Source: Clostridiales bacterium
GTDB lineage: Bacteria > Bacillota > Clostridia > Lachnospirales > Lachnospiraceae
Direction of reading: 5' to 3'
Assembly: GCA_020859985.1 (NCBI GenBank)
Contig: JAJBVD010000008.1
Coordinates: 1-64,000, forward strand
DNA: 64,000 bases
Within the stretch, counting starts at the first letter, position 1. The number at the start of each line of letters is the position of its first letter. Positions 51,410-60,995 of the stretch are shown here, one piece after another. The position numbers and the translations under genes are program-made. The notes beneath the pieces are model-generated. The model did not search any database and was not told the DNA's origin. It saw nothing but the letters and a program-made list of their open reading frames with translations.

Positions 51410-52349
51410 ACTCAGTCATTTAAAGAAATATTTCAATTCACCCAAAGGGAAAGTGCATGCGGTGGACGACGTGACGCTCAAAATTGAAGAGGGCAGTACA
51501 CTTGGCGTTGTAGGTGAGTCCGGATGTGGAAAATCCACACTTGGACGGACTATGATTCATCTGCAGGACAGTACGGACGGGAAAATCTTTTTTGAGGGGG
51601 AAGATGTCACCAGGGTAAATAAAAAGAAGCTCAGGGAGCTGCGTGAAAAAATGCAGATTATTTTCCAAGATCCCTATTCTTCGCTGAATCCTCGCATGAT
51701 GGTGCGGGATGTGATCCGCGAACCGATTGTCCTTGCCGGTAAACTGAAGGATGATGAGATTGAAAGAGAAACCAATCGAATTATGGATCTGGTGGGAATC
51801 GAGCAGAGGCTTCGCTATGCATACCCGCATGAGCTGGACGGCGGAAGGCGTCAGAGAGTAGGAATCGGGCGTGCCCTGGCATTGAATCCTAAATTTATTG
51901 TATGTGATGAGCCGGTTTCTGCACTGGATGTTTCTATTCAGGCGCAGATTCTGAACTTATTAATGGATTTGCAGGAAGAGTGCAAAATAACGTATTTGTT
52001 TGTTACACATGACCTGTCGGTAGTGAGACATATTGCTACGGATATTTGTGTGATGTATCTTGGACAGCTTGTAGAAAAAAGTCCGTCAAAGGAGTTGTTT
52101 CGAAATTCTCTGCATCCTTATACGAAGGCGTTGCTGTCTGCCATCCCTACAATCGATATTCATAAGCCGAAGCAACGGATTGCACTAAAAGGGGAAATCA
52201 CGTCTCCCATCAATCCCAAGCCTGGCTGCAGGTTTGCTTCCCGCTGCCCGTATGCCTGTGACCGCTGCGCAGAACCGCAGAAGATGGAAGAGGTTCTTCC
52301 GAATCATTTTGTATCCTGCTGCAGGGTCAGAGAATTAAATGAATTATAA
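51393..52349 (+). CDS. Peptide ABC ATPase (OppF/DppF-like)
   Basis: This 318-residue ATPase partners the preceding one. Walker A GESGCGKST lies near 42, Q-loop IFQDPYSSLNPR near 92 and Walker B FIVCDEPVSALD near 170. The signature reads LDGGRRQR, with Asp replacing the usual Ser, a variant that may lower activity or be tolerated in this family. The C-terminal CRFASRCPYACDRC motif is present. The start is ATG 51393 after AAAGGAGGCGCCCC. It ends the operon. Confidence 0.92.
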   Translation: MGTIIELSHLKKYFNSPKGKVHAVDDVTLKIEEGSTLGVVGESGCGKSTLGRTMIHLQDSTDGKIFFEGEDVTRVNKKKLRELREKMQIIFQDPYSSLNPRMMVRDVIREPIVLAGKLKDDEIERETNRIMDLVGIEQRLRYAYPHELDGGRRQRVGIGRALALNPKFIVCDEPVSALDVSIQAQILNLLMDLQEECKITYLFVTHDLSVVRHIATDICVMYLGQLVEKSPSKELFRNSLHPYTKALLSAIPTIDIHKPKQRIALKGEITSPINPKPGCRFASRCPYACDRCAEPQKMEEVLPNHFVSCCRVRELNEL

Positions 52350-52527
52350 AACGGGAAGGACTGCTTTACTCCAGCTTCAGGTTCTGCCGACCGTGCGTGG
52401 ATTTCCAGATTATTCTTGATGGTATATTCAAATGATCTCATAATGATACCTGTTTTTTTGCTTTATATCTTTCCTGTTTCCCGATTTTTATGATACAGAA
52501 ATCCATGACAGGGTAATTATCGAGCAG

Positions 52528-52577
52528 CAGCAGGAAACGCTTCCGTATTTCTTGCCGGCAGCGTTTCCTGCTGGTGT
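52528..52577. terminator. Long terminator hairpin between convergent operons
   Basis: CAGCAGGAAACGCT (52528-52541) pairs perfectly with AGCGTTTCCTGCTG (52560-52573). GTGTTTTG follows on the plus strand. It separates the peptide operon from the convergent ABC pair and could act in both directions. Confidence 0.75.
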
Positions 52578-52581
52578 TTTG

Positions 52582-53409
52582 TCAGCGCGAGAGCTTTTTT
52601 TCTAACAAACCCAAAAGCCCATACAGCACTACGGCAATCACACAGAGGATGACGATTGATAGTATAACGACATCCAATTTGAAAATCTGGCTCGAATAAA
52701 TAATCAGATAGCCCAGCCCCTGTCTGGCCCCGATGAATTCTCCAATGACGACGCCGACCAGACAAAGCCCGATGTTGACCTTCATAATACTGATCAGCAG
52801 CGGCAGCGTTCCCGGAAGGACGACTTTAAATAGAGCGTCCCTTTTTGTCCCATGAAGTGTGTAGATCAGCTTGATCTTGTCTGGCTCCATTTCTGAAAAT
52901 CCGGTATAGAGGTTAAGAACAGTTCCAAAAATCGCGACGGAAATACCGGAGACTATGATGGTCCTCATATTTGCACCGAGCCAGACGATCAGAAGCGGTG
53001 CGAGCGCGGATTTCGGCAGACTGTTCAGGATGACCAGATAGGGCTCCAGTATTTCGGACAGCCTGCTGCTGTACCAGAGCAGTGTCGAGAGAAAAACGCC
53101 AATTAGGACGACAAGCGCAAAACTGATCAGCGTTTCGGCCAGCGTAATACCTGTATGCAGGAGAATGCTCCCATCTTCCCACATACTCCGGAACGTATTC
53201 CATATACGGGAAGGACTGCTGAAAATAAAGCCATCCATCCATTCCAACCGGACGGCGCTTTCCCAGAGAAAAAGAAACAGGACAAAGATCAGAATCCGGA
53301 TTGCGATGATCTGATGACGGCGTTTTTGAAGCTCGCGCAGATACTTTTTTTGAGATATTGAAATCGGGCTGCTATTTTCATTTCTGCTATTTGCAGCTAT
53401 ATTCATCAT
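52582..53409 (-). CDS. ABC permease of the SsuC/TauC (BPD) type
   Basis: The 275-residue membrane protein has about six hydrophobic segments. The conserved ATPase-contact loop (LIYTLHGTKRDALFKVVLPGTLP) lies near residue 175. It belongs to the nitrate/sulfonate/thiamine-precursor permease group. It overlaps the upstream ATPase gene by 23 bases, so the two are coupled. A substrate-binding protein is not encoded beside it, so the ligand cannot be inferred. Confidence 0.88.
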   Translation of the reverse strand: MMNIAANSRNENSSPISISQKKYLRELQKRRHQIIAIRILIFVLFLFLWESAVRLEWMDGFIFSSPSRIWNTFRSMWEDGSILLHTGITLAETLISFALVVLIGVFLSTLLWYSSRLSEILEPYLVILNSLPKSALAPLLIVWLGANMRTIIVSGISVAIFGTVLNLYTGFSEMEPDKIKLIYTLHGTKRDALFKVVLPGTLPLLISIMKVNIGLCLVGVVIGEFIGARQGLGYLIIYSSQIFKLDVVILSIVILCVIAVVLYGLLGLLEKKLSR

Positions 53410-54238
53410 GCGGATTCAGCTCCTTCCATAGATAATTAAAATAACCCTGAAATTCCGGCGCGTTTCGGCGCGCAAAGGGGGAGAGATCCTTTTCTGCGAA
53501 ATTTACCCTCAGAATCGAGCGGATACGTGCCGGACGTTTGGTCAGTACGATCACCCGGTCTGCCATGCTCACCGCTTCCGAGAGATCATGCGTCACCAGA
53601 AGCGCTGTTTTCTTCTCCCTGCGCAGAATAGCCGTCACATCATCACACACGGAAAGCCTCGTCTGAAAATCAAGCGCCGAAAAAGGTTCATCAAGCAGCA
53701 GAAGCTCCGGGTCCGGCGCGAGAGTGCGAATCAGTGCGGCGCGCTGCCGCATGCCGCCGGACAGCTCGGAAGGATATGCGTCCCGGAAACGGTACAGATC
53801 GTAATCCTTCATCATCTGTTCTACACGGAGGTGAGAATCCGCGTCAATACGCTTCGGCAGCAGCTCCAGTCCGAGCGTGATGTTTCGGTAAATGGTGCGC
53901 CATTCAAAAAGGTGATCTCTCTGCAGCATATATCCGATTTTGTCCTTGGCAGGCCGTTTCGCCCTGCAACGATTCCTTTTTTCCGCTCTGCGGATGTCTG
54001 AAGCACACACAGGATGAGAATCCTCTGCGGAACTGTTGAATAAAATGGAGCCGCTCTCTGGAACGAGCAGCCCGGAAATTAAAGAGAGCAGCGTGGATTT
54101 GCCACAGCCGCTCGGCCCTATTACAGCGATAAATTCTCCTGGGAATACCTGAAACGAGATATCGGATAAGGCATAAGTTTCGCCGTTTTTGCTGTGGTAG
54201 GCGTAGCTCACGTTATGAAGTTCAAGTAACGGGTTCAC
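53387..54238 (-). CDS. ABC ATPase of the SsuB/TauB type
   Basis: The 283-residue ATPase has Walker A GPSGCGKST near 42, Q-loop GYMLQRDHLFEW near 103, signature LSGGMRQR near 160 and Walker B LLLLDEPF. An arginine/lysine-rich insert of about 25 residues (around 75-98) lies between Walker A and the Q-loop; family members usually lack it. It starts at ATG 54238 after AGGAGG and is co-transcribed with the following permease. Confidence 0.9.
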   Translation of the reverse strand: MNPLLELHNVSYAYHSKNGETYALSDISFQVFPGEFIAVIGPSGCGKSTLLSLISGLLVPESGSILFNSSAEDSHPVCASDIRRAEKRNRCRAKRPAKDKIGYMLQRDHLFEWRTIYRNITLGLELLPKRIDADSHLRVEQMMKDYDLYRFRDAYPSELSGGMRQRAALIRTLAPDPELLLLDEPFSALDFQTRLSVCDDVTAILRREKKTALLVTHDLSEAVSMADRVIVLTKRPARIRSILRVNFAEKDLSPFARRNAPEFQGYFNYLWKELNPHDEYSCK

Positions 54239-54409
54239 AATTACACCTCCTGGTTTTTTATTGGGATATAGATAGAATATGCATTTTTCTGGAAATTCGT
54301 GTAGAAGCGGTGCTGCAGAGGATGAGGGAGCTTTTGCCTGTTTTTATCCGGCAAATGCCGGTTGATTTCCTTTGAGGAATGTGGCATACTGACAGAATCA
54401 TGTTTATAA

Positions 54410-54434
54410 GGTCTTCGCAGTGGGTGCGAAGACC
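54410..54434. other. Perfect hairpin between the ABC pair and queH
   Basis: GGTCTTCGCA (54410-54419) pairs with TGCGAAGACC (54425-54434) around GTGGG. It lies in the divergent leader region 54239-54489. No T-run follows on the plus strand. It may be a leader structure of either gene; no known riboswitch was recognised. Confidence 0.45.
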
Positions 54435-54489
54435 TGTCCTGAGTAGTTATCAGGGACCATAACAACGATGCTGCGGATGGAGTCAGAAG

Positions 54490-55257
54490 ATGCCAAATAA
54501 ACGTAATTATCAAAAAGAACTGGAACACATTTTAGAGTCGGAAGGGGTCAGGTACCGGGTGAGTGGCGCGCAGCCGCCCACGCTTCTGCTGCACAGCTGC
54601 TGTGCGCCATGCAGCAGTTATGTGATGGAATATCTGTCGCAGTATTTTCGTATCACGGTGCTTTACTATAACCCGAACATTTATCCGGAGCAGGAGTATT
54701 GGAAACGTGTGGCGGAAGAGCGCCGCCTGATTGAGGAGATGGGAGAGAATGGCGTTTTTCCCAATCCGGTGTGTCTGATCGAGGGGCGTTTTGACAGCCG
54801 TGAATTTTATGAGGCAGTACGCGGATTGGAACAGATCCCGGAGGGAGGGGCGCGGTGTGCCGCATGTTTCCGGCTGCGGCTTGTGGAAACGGCTAGGATT
54901 GCGGGAGGATATGCGGTTGATGATGCCGGGGCATGCCGCAGATTGGAGGCCCCGGATGCAGATGAACGCTATGCCGGTGAACACTATGCTGGTGTAGAAA
55001 AATATGATTACTTCACAACGACGCTGACGATCAGTCCGCTCAAAAATGCGCAGGTGATCAATGAAATTGGCGAAAAACTTGCGGCCGAATATCATGTGAA
55101 GTGGCTGCCGTGTGATTTTAAGAAGCGAAACGGTTATAAAAGGTCCGTGGAGCTTTCTGCGGAATACGGGCTGTACCGGCAGGATTACTGCGGTTGTGTT
55201 TTCTCAAAACGGGAGAGGGAAGAAGCAGCGAAAGGGAAGAACTCTGACAATCTGTAG
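54490..55257 (+). CDS. queH: Epoxyqueuosine reductase QueH
   Basis: QueH reduces epoxyqueuosine to queuosine in tRNA, the last step of that modification. The 255-residue protein has the family cysteines in LLHSCCAPCSSY near residue 34, RCAACFRLRL near 124 and YCGCVFS near 235. Conserved Asn-rich and Tyr-rich stretches (YYNPNIYPEQEY) lie near 57. A roughly 25-residue acidic insertion interrupts the family pattern near 145-170, just before YDYFTTTLTISP. The start is ATG 54490. The gene has its own terminator and is probably monocistronic. Confidence 0.92.
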   Translation: MPNKRNYQKELEHILESEGVRYRVSGAQPPTLLLHSCCAPCSSYVMEYLSQYFRITVLYYNPNIYPEQEYWKRVAEERRLIEEMGENGVFPNPVCLIEGRFDSREFYEAVRGLEQIPEGGARCAACFRLRLVETARIAGGYAVDDAGACRRLEAPDADERYAGEHYAGVEKYDYFTTTLTISPLKNAQVINEIGEKLAAEYHVKWLPCDFKKRNGYKRSVELSAEYGLYRQDYCGCVFSKREREEAAKGKNSDNL

Positions 55258-55287
55258 GTATATTTATAGAAATTTTGCAAAAAATAT

Positions 55288-55338
55288 GGAAGCACCCTTA
55301 TGCCTGAATTTTTCGGCAGGGCGCTTCCATTTTGTTTT
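55288..55338 (+). terminator. Intrinsic terminator after queH
   Basis: GGAAGC-A-CCCT (55288-55298) pairs with AGGG-C-GCTTCC (55318-55328), with one mismatch, followed by ATTTTGTTTT. The remaining 55339-55589 holds a leader with no recognised structure. Confidence 0.75.
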
Positions 55339-55589
55339 AAAGCAACAACACGGACGCGGGATAATCGTATCTTCGCAGCTGTTCTACATAAAAGAGTATG
55401 GTAACTGTCCAGTACGATCACAGTTACAGATTATGAGTAATTCTTTTATGGAATCTTGTGGAAGGAGCACAGGTCTGCGCTCCGCGGGAATGTTTCAGAC
55501 TGCATTCTTTTCACTGGTGCGTCAGGAGCCTGAGCCGTGACCGGGATGCAGATTGGACAGGAACGAACGGATGCAGATCAGAAGATACG

Positions 55590-57848
55590 ATGAAAGACAG
55601 AGTTTTTGGCGTGCTGCAGCGTATAGGACGCAGCTTTATGCTGCCGATTGCGATTCTGCCGGTGGCAGGGCTTTTGATGGGAATCGGAAGCTCGTTTACG
55701 AATGCGACGACGATTGAGACCTACCGGCTTACCCGGATTCTGGGGGAGGGCACCGTGCTGCATGCATTGCTGGTAATTATGAATGATGTCGGCAGCGTTG
55801 TCTTTGACAATCTGCCGCTTCTGTTTGCGATGGGCGTCGCTATCGGTATGGCAAAAAAGGAAAAAGAGGTCGCCGCGCTCGCATCGGTGATTGCATATTT
55901 TGTCATGAATGCCGCCATTCGTGCGATGCTGGAGATCAACGGACGGATTGTAGACGGAGAGATTGCGGAGTCAGTGCTGGAGGGGACGGTCACCTCCTCC
56001 TGCGGCATTTATACGCTGCAGATGGGCGTGTTCGGCGGTATCATTGTCGGGCTCGGCGTGGCTGCGCTGCACAACCGGTTTTACCGGATTCAGCTGCCGA
56101 ATGCCCTTTCTTTCTTCGGCGGCAGCAGGTTTGTTCCGATTATATCGACACTCGTCTATATGCTTGCCGGGATTCTTCTGTATTTTGTCTGGCCGGTAGT
56201 GCAGACGGGTATCTATGGACTGGGAAATCTGGTCACAAAATCAGGCTATATCGGGACGCTTCTTTTCGGACTGATCAAACGGGCGCTGATTCCGTTTGGT
56301 CTGCACCACGTCTTCTATATGCCGTTCTGGCAGACGGCGGTCGGCGGCACGATGGAGGTCGCCGGACGGCTTGTCGAGGGCGGTCAGAATATCTTTTTTG
56401 CACAGCTTGCGGATTCCGCGAATATCACGCATTTCAGCGCGGACGCGACGCGCTATTTTTCCGGTGAATTTATTTTCATGATCTTTGGACTTCCGGGTGC
56501 TGCGCTCGCCATGTATCATTGTGTGGGCAAAGGACCATATTCTGCATCCCGCCGGAGCGGGGAATGGGATGCGGAGAAGATAGCAGGAAGGAAAAAACAG
56601 GCGGGCGGCCTGCTTCTCTCCGCAGCGCTTACCTGTATGGCCACCGGCATCACGGAGCCCCTCGAATTCTCTTTTCTGTTTGTGACTCCGGCACTGTTCG
56701 CGGTGCAGGTGGTGCTGGCGGGCAGCTGCTATATGGTTGCGCATATGCTGAACATCGCGATTGGCCTGACCTTTTCCGGAGGCTTTCTTGATTTTTTCCT
56801 GTTCGGTATTTTACAGGGAAATGCGAAGACCAGCTGGCTGCTGGTGATTCCGGTCGGCATCATTTATTTCTTCCTGTATTATTTTATCTTCCGCTTCTTG
56901 ATATTGAAATTTGATTTCAAAACGCCGGGACGGGAGGACGAGGATTCCGCGGTCAGACTCTATACAAGGGCGGATGTGAATGCGCGCAAGGGCGCACAGG
57001 GCTTTGATTTGGAATTAACTTCTAAGGATGCTTTTTCCCGTGATCCGGTCAGCGCTGCGATCACACGGGGGCTTGGCGGAAAAAACAATATTGAGGACGT
57101 GGACTGCTGTGCCACAAGGCTGCGTTGTACAGTGAAGGATTCTTCTCTGGTCAATGATGGACTTCTCAGATCCTCCGGAGCTTCAGGCGTGATCCACAAG
57201 GGCAGGGGTGTGCAGGTAATCTATGGTCCGCAGGTCACGGTGATCAAATCGAATCTGGAAGAGTATCTGGAAAATGCACTTGAAGAATTGTCTGCAGAAT
57301 CGGATGATATGCGATCGGAAATTCTGAATCCATCGGCATCTAAAAATACAGTCGGGAACTATCGAAATGTGGGAAAAGAAATCCTTACAATTTCCAGCCC
57401 CATCACCGGCACAGCCGCGCTCCTTAGCTCCTGCCCGGATCCCGCGTTTGCGGAAGGCATGATGGGCGAGGGAGCAGTCGTGACGCCGACAGATCCAATC
57501 GTGCGGGCGCCGGAGGACGGGGAAATTGATTTCGTGTTCGATACGAAGCACGCGATGGGATTTATCACAGACACCGGCATCAGCATCCTGATTCATATCG
57601 GGATTGATACGGTAGAACTGAACGGACGCGGCTTTGAGGTGTTAGTAAAAGCAAGACAGAGAGTGAAAAAAAGCGACCCGATTTTAATGCTTGATCTGGA
57701 CTACCTGCGGGAGAATGCGCCCTCTCTGGCTTCTCCGGTGCTGTTTGCGGAATTGCCTGCGGATCGGCACATTCGGCTTTTAAGAGAAGGAGAAGTGAAA
57801 GCTGGGGAGCCGCTGTTCGAAATAGGTCGTTCCTCAGGAACTCTTTGA
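55590..57848 (+). CDS. PTS sugar transporter EIICBA (glucose/maltose/GlcNAc family)
   Basis: This 752-residue protein fuses three PTS domains. EIIC (about 1-440) has ten or so membrane segments and the sugar-binding region PFGLHHVFYMPFW. EIIB (about 480-560) has the phosphocysteine site in DVDCCATRLRC. EIIA (about 610-750) carries the phosphohistidine in ILIHIGIDTVEL. It imports and phosphorylates a hexose or a glucoside. ATG 55590 fits the family start; the ribosome site is weak. EIIB has two adjacent cysteines at the active site, of which one is canonical. No regulator or hydrolase is adjacent, so the sugar is not fixed. Confidence 0.92.
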   Translation: MKDRVFGVLQRIGRSFMLPIAILPVAGLLMGIGSSFTNATTIETYRLTRILGEGTVLHALLVIMNDVGSVVFDNLPLLFAMGVAIGMAKKEKEVAALASVIAYFVMNAAIRAMLEINGRIVDGEIAESVLEGTVTSSCGIYTLQMGVFGGIIVGLGVAALHNRFYRIQLPNALSFFGGSRFVPIISTLVYMLAGILLYFVWPVVQTGIYGLGNLVTKSGYIGTLLFGLIKRALIPFGLHHVFYMPFWQTAVGGTMEVAGRLVEGGQNIFFAQLADSANITHFSADATRYFSGEFIFMIFGLPGAALAMYHCVGKGPYSASRRSGEWDAEKIAGRKKQAGGLLLSAALTCMATGITEPLEFSFLFVTPALFAVQVVLAGSCYMVAHMLNIAIGLTFSGGFLDFFLFGILQGNAKTSWLLVIPVGIIYFFLYYFIFRFLILKFDFKTPGREDEDSAVRLYTRADVNARKGAQGFDLELTSKDAFSRDPVSAAITRGLGGKNNIEDVDCCATRLRCTVKDSSLVNDGLLRSSGASGVIHKGRGVQVIYGPQVTVIKSNLEEYLENALEELSAESDDMRSEILNPSASKNTVGNYRNVGKEILTISSPITGTAALLSSCPDPAFAEGMMGEGAVVTPTDPIVRAPEDGEIDFVFDTKHAMGFITDTGISILIHIGIDTVELNGRGFEVLVKARQRVKKSDPILMLDLDYLRENAPSLASPVLFAELPADRHIRLLREGEVKAGEPLFEIGRSSGTL

Positions 57849-58010
57849 TACCCTTTGCGAATTTTCTGTCTTGCAAGAGGGAAATGCTTGTGATAGACTC
57901 TCATAGAAGAATTCAGAACAGCGGAATATCCGGCATTTCGTGATTTTGCTGTTTTGAACGGGTACAACAGGATTTGTGCCGCGGACACCGGCGGCGGAAT
58001 GGAGAGCAGG

Positions 58011-59387
58011 ATGGCACAGTTATGGGGCGGCCGTTTTACAAAAGCGACCGATCAGATGGTATATGATTTTAACGCTTCGATTTCATTTGACAAACGTCTG
58101 TACAGGCAGGATATCGAGGGCAGTCTGGCACATGTAAAAATGCTCGCGAAGCAGGGTATCCTCACGGAGGAGGAGCGGGACGCGATCATTGACGGGCTGA
58201 ACGGAATCCTCGCGGATGTGGAGAACGGAACGCTTGCGATCACATCCGAATATGAGGATATTCACAGCTTTGTGGAGGCGAATCTCACCGCACGCATTGG
58301 GGATGCGGGGAAAAAGCTGCACACCGGGCGCAGCCGTAACGATCAGGTGGCGCTGGATATGCGCATGTATGTGCGGGATGCGGTAAAGGAGACCGACCGA
58401 CTTTTAAAAGAGCTTCTGAAGGTACTGTACCGCATCATGGAGGAAAATACGGACACCTTCATGCCGGGCTTTACCCATCTGCAGAAGGCGCAGCCGGTGA
58501 CGCTTGCGCATCACATCGGCGCGTATTTTGAGATGTTTAAGCGCGACCGGTCGCGGCTCGCTGATATTTATAAAAGAATGAATTACTGCCCGCTTGGAGC
58601 AGGCGCGCTTGCGGGCACGACCTATCCGCTGGACCGCGATTATACGGCCGAATTACTGGGCTTTGACGGGCCGACCTTAAACAGCATGGATTCCGTGTCT
58701 GACCGCGACTATGTGATTGAATACTTAAGCGCTCTGTCGACTGTCATGATGCATTTAAGCCGCTTTTCCGAGGAGATCATCCTCTGGAATTCCAATGAAT
58801 ACCGGTTTGTGGAGATCGACGACGCTTACAGCACCGGAAGCAGCATCATGCCGCAGAAAAAGAATCCGGATATCGCTGAACTGGTGCGCGGCAAGACAGG
58901 CCGCGTTTACGCCTCCCTGATGGGGATGCTGACGACGATGAAGGGCATTCCGCTCGCTTATAATAAAGATATGCAGGAGGACAAAGAGGGCACATTCGAC
59001 GCGATCGACACCGTCAATTCCTGTCTGCCGCTGTTTACGGGGATGCTGGACACGATGAAATTCAACAAAGACGTGATGGAGGCCTCCGCGAAAAATGGCT
59101 TCACGAACGCGACTGACGTGGCGGATTATCTGGTGAACCATGGCGTCCCGTTCCGCGACGCGCACAGCATTTCCGGCCGTCTGGTTCTTCGCTGCATTGC
59201 GGAGAATAAAGCGCTGGATGATCTGACACTTGATGAATTCCGCTTGGAGAGTGATGTATTTGAGGAAGATATTTATGACGCGATCAGCATGAAGACCTGC
59301 GTGGAAAAACGCCTGACAAAGGGCGCACCGGGCGAGGCAGCCATGCGGGAGGTGCTGGGTATTTATAAAGAATATTTGAATTTCTAA
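58011..59387 (+). CDS. argH: Argininosuccinate lyase
   Basis: ArgH splits argininosuccinate into arginine and fumarate, the last step of arginine synthesis. The 458-residue protein begins MAQLWGGRF and carries HTGRSRNDQV near 107, the Thr-His region FTHLQKAQP near 157 and the fumarase-superfamily signature GSSIMPQKKNPD near 280. ATG 58011 follows GGAGAGCAGG. argG is not adjacent. It is a clear housekeeping gene with GC-rich codons. Confidence 0.96.
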   Translation: MAQLWGGRFTKATDQMVYDFNASISFDKRLYRQDIEGSLAHVKMLAKQGILTEEERDAIIDGLNGILADVENGTLAITSEYEDIHSFVEANLTARIGDAGKKLHTGRSRNDQVALDMRMYVRDAVKETDRLLKELLKVLYRIMEENTDTFMPGFTHLQKAQPVTLAHHIGAYFEMFKRDRSRLADIYKRMNYCPLGAGALAGTTYPLDRDYTAELLGFDGPTLNSMDSVSDRDYVIEYLSALSTVMMHLSRFSEEIILWNSNEYRFVEIDDAYSTGSSIMPQKKNPDIAELVRGKTGRVYASLMGMLTTMKGIPLAYNKDMQEDKEGTFDAIDTVNSCLPLFTGMLDTMKFNKDVMEASAKNGFTNATDVADYLVNHGVPFRDAHSISGRLVLRCIAENKALDDLTLDEFRLESDVFEEDIYDAISMKTCVEKRLTKGAPGEAAMREVLGIYKEYLNF

Positions 59388-59710
59388 TGTCCATCCTCCT
59401 GAGTGCGCAAGCGCCTCTGGATTTGTTACGATTCGGAAAGCAAATCGAGGAAGTGGGCTGGCCGTTGAGAACGTTTTCTCGACAAAAAGGAGGGCGGGCA
59501 TTGCTGCCCGCCAGAGAAAAATGTATGAAAAACAAATGTTGGTCTGATGTCCTTCATTTGTTTCATACGCAGTATACCCGCAAAATGTGTTAAGAATATG
59601 TCCGATTTATGGCTTATATGTGAAAATCTGATTAAAAATATTACATATACGCATCTTTTCTCAACAGCAGGAAATAAAAGCAGGATGGATTGCCGGGCAT
59701 AAATTTTACT
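59388..59710. other. Intergenic region between argH and asd, with one hairpin
   Basis: GGCGGGCA (59493-59500) pairs with TGCCCGCC (59505-59512) around TTGC. On the minus strand it is followed by CTCCTTTTTG, so as a terminator it would work better leftwards; on the plus strand it may only stabilise the argH 3' end. I see no gene in the interval. Confidence 0.5.
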
Positions 59711-59744
59711 TGACATTCACAGGAAACAAGTATATTCTGTGAAG
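59711..59744 (+). promoter_or_regulatory. asd promoter overlapped by a palindromic operator
   Basis: TTGACA (59711-59716), 17 bases and TATTCT (59734-59739) form a promoter. TTCACAG (59717-59723) and CTGTGAA (59738-59744) form a perfect inverted repeat running from the spacer into the -10 box. A dimeric repressor binding there would block asd. Confidence 0.6.
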
Positions 59745-59843
59745 ACAAATGTGTGCCACACAAAGACACACTTAAATGTTTCGAGTGACAAAAGGGTTTG
59801 GTCCCCTGAAGCATTATAATATTACATGAGGAGAAATGAAAAA

Positions 59844-60932
59844 ATGGAGCAGAAGTTGAAAGTCGGTATCTTAGGAGCGACAGGCATGGTAGGACAGAGA
59901 TTTATTTCTCTGCTGGAGAATCACCCGTGGTTTGAAGTGGTAACGGTGGCGGCGAGCCCGCGCAGCGCCGGTAAGACGTATGAGGAGGCAGTCGGCGGAA
60001 GATGGAAGATGACGACCCCGATGCCCGAAGGCGTGAAAAAGCTGATCGTGAAAAATGTGAATGAGGTAGAAGAGGTAGCATCTACCGTCGATTTTGTTTT
60101 TTCTGCAGTCGATATGTCGAAAGACGAGATCCGTGCGATCGAGGAAGAATACGCAAAGACCGAGACACCGGTCGTTTCCAACAACAGCGCGCACCGCTGG
60201 ACGCCGGATGTTCCGATGGTGGTGCCGGAGATCAATCCGCAGCATTTTGATGTGATCGCTTCCCAGAAGAAGCGTCTCGGTACGACCCGCGGATTTATCG
60301 CGGTAAAGCCGAACTGCTCGATTCAGAGCTACGCTCCGGCTTTGAGCGCATGGCGAGAGTTTGAGCCGTACGAGGTGGTTGCCACTACATATCAGGCAAT
60401 CTCCGGTGCGGGCAAGACCTTTAAGGACTGGCCGGAGATGGTGGAGAATGTGATTCCGTATATCGGCGGCGAGGAAGAGAAGAGTGAGAAAGAGCCGCTT
60501 CGCCTCTGGGGCGTTGTGGAAGACAGCGTGATCAAGCCGGCAACCGAGCCGAAGATCACCTGTCAGTGCATCCGCGTGCCGGTACTGAATGGCCATACGG
60601 CGGCAGTATTTGTGAAATTCCGCAAAAAGCCGACCAAAGAACAGCTCATCGAGAAGCTGGTGAATTACTCCGGGCTTCCGCAGGAGCTGGAGCTTCCGAG
60701 CGCGCCGAAGCACTTTATCCAGTACATGGAGGAGGACAATCGCCCGCAGGTTGTTCTGGATGTGGATTACGAGAACGGCATGGGCGTGTCCATCGGACGT
60801 CTCCGCGAGGACACGATTTACGACTATAAATTCGTTGGCCTTTCCCATAACACCGTCCGCGGCGCGGCCGGCGGCGCGGTGCTCTGCGCAGAGACGCTGA
60901 AGGCGCTGGGGTATATTGCGGCGAAAGAGTGA
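59844..60932 (+). CDS. asd: Aspartate-semialdehyde dehydrogenase
   Basis: Asd reduces aspartyl phosphate to the semialdehyde, the branch point to lysine, peptidoglycan, threonine and methionine. The 362-residue protein has the NADP-binding GILGATGMVGQRF near residue 8, the catalytic Cys in KPNCSIQSY near 157 and GAGKTFKDW. The length and motifs match the archaeal/fungal-like Asd type that many Firmicutes carry. Start ATG 59844 lies ten bases after GAGGAG. It has its own promoter and terminator. Confidence 0.95.
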   Translation: MEQKLKVGILGATGMVGQRFISLLENHPWFEVVTVAASPRSAGKTYEEAVGGRWKMTTPMPEGVKKLIVKNVNEVEEVASTVDFVFSAVDMSKDEIRAIEEEYAKTETPVVSNNSAHRWTPDVPMVVPEINPQHFDVIASQKKRLGTTRGFIAVKPNCSIQSYAPALSAWREFEPYEVVATTYQAISGAGKTFKDWPEMVENVIPYIGGEEEKSEKEPLRLWGVVEDSVIKPATEPKITCQCIRVPVLNGHTAAVFVKFRKKPTKEQLIEKLVNYSGLPQELELPSAPKHFIQYMEEDNRPQVVLDVDYENGMGVSIGRLREDTIYDYKFVGLSHNTVRGAAGGAVLCAETLKALGYIAAKE

Positions 60933-60947
60933 AGCATACTAGAATGT

Positions 60948-60976
60948 GAGCCTTGCTGTCCGGCAAGGCTCTTTTT
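60948..60976 (+). terminator. Intrinsic terminator after asd
   Basis: GAGCCTTGC (60948-60956) pairs perfectly with GCAAGGCTC (60963-60971) and is followed by TTTTT. Confidence 0.9.
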
Positions 60977-60995
60977 CCATTAGAGGATCGTGACC

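Noticed and set aside
57849-58010. T-box or arginine leader before argH
   Set aside because: No T-box sequence or terminator/antiterminator pair was seen.
59871-60848. A 325-codon minus-strand frame opposite asd
   Set aside because: Long antisense frames are expected in GC-rich codon stretches. It matches no family, while the plus strand is a textbook asd.
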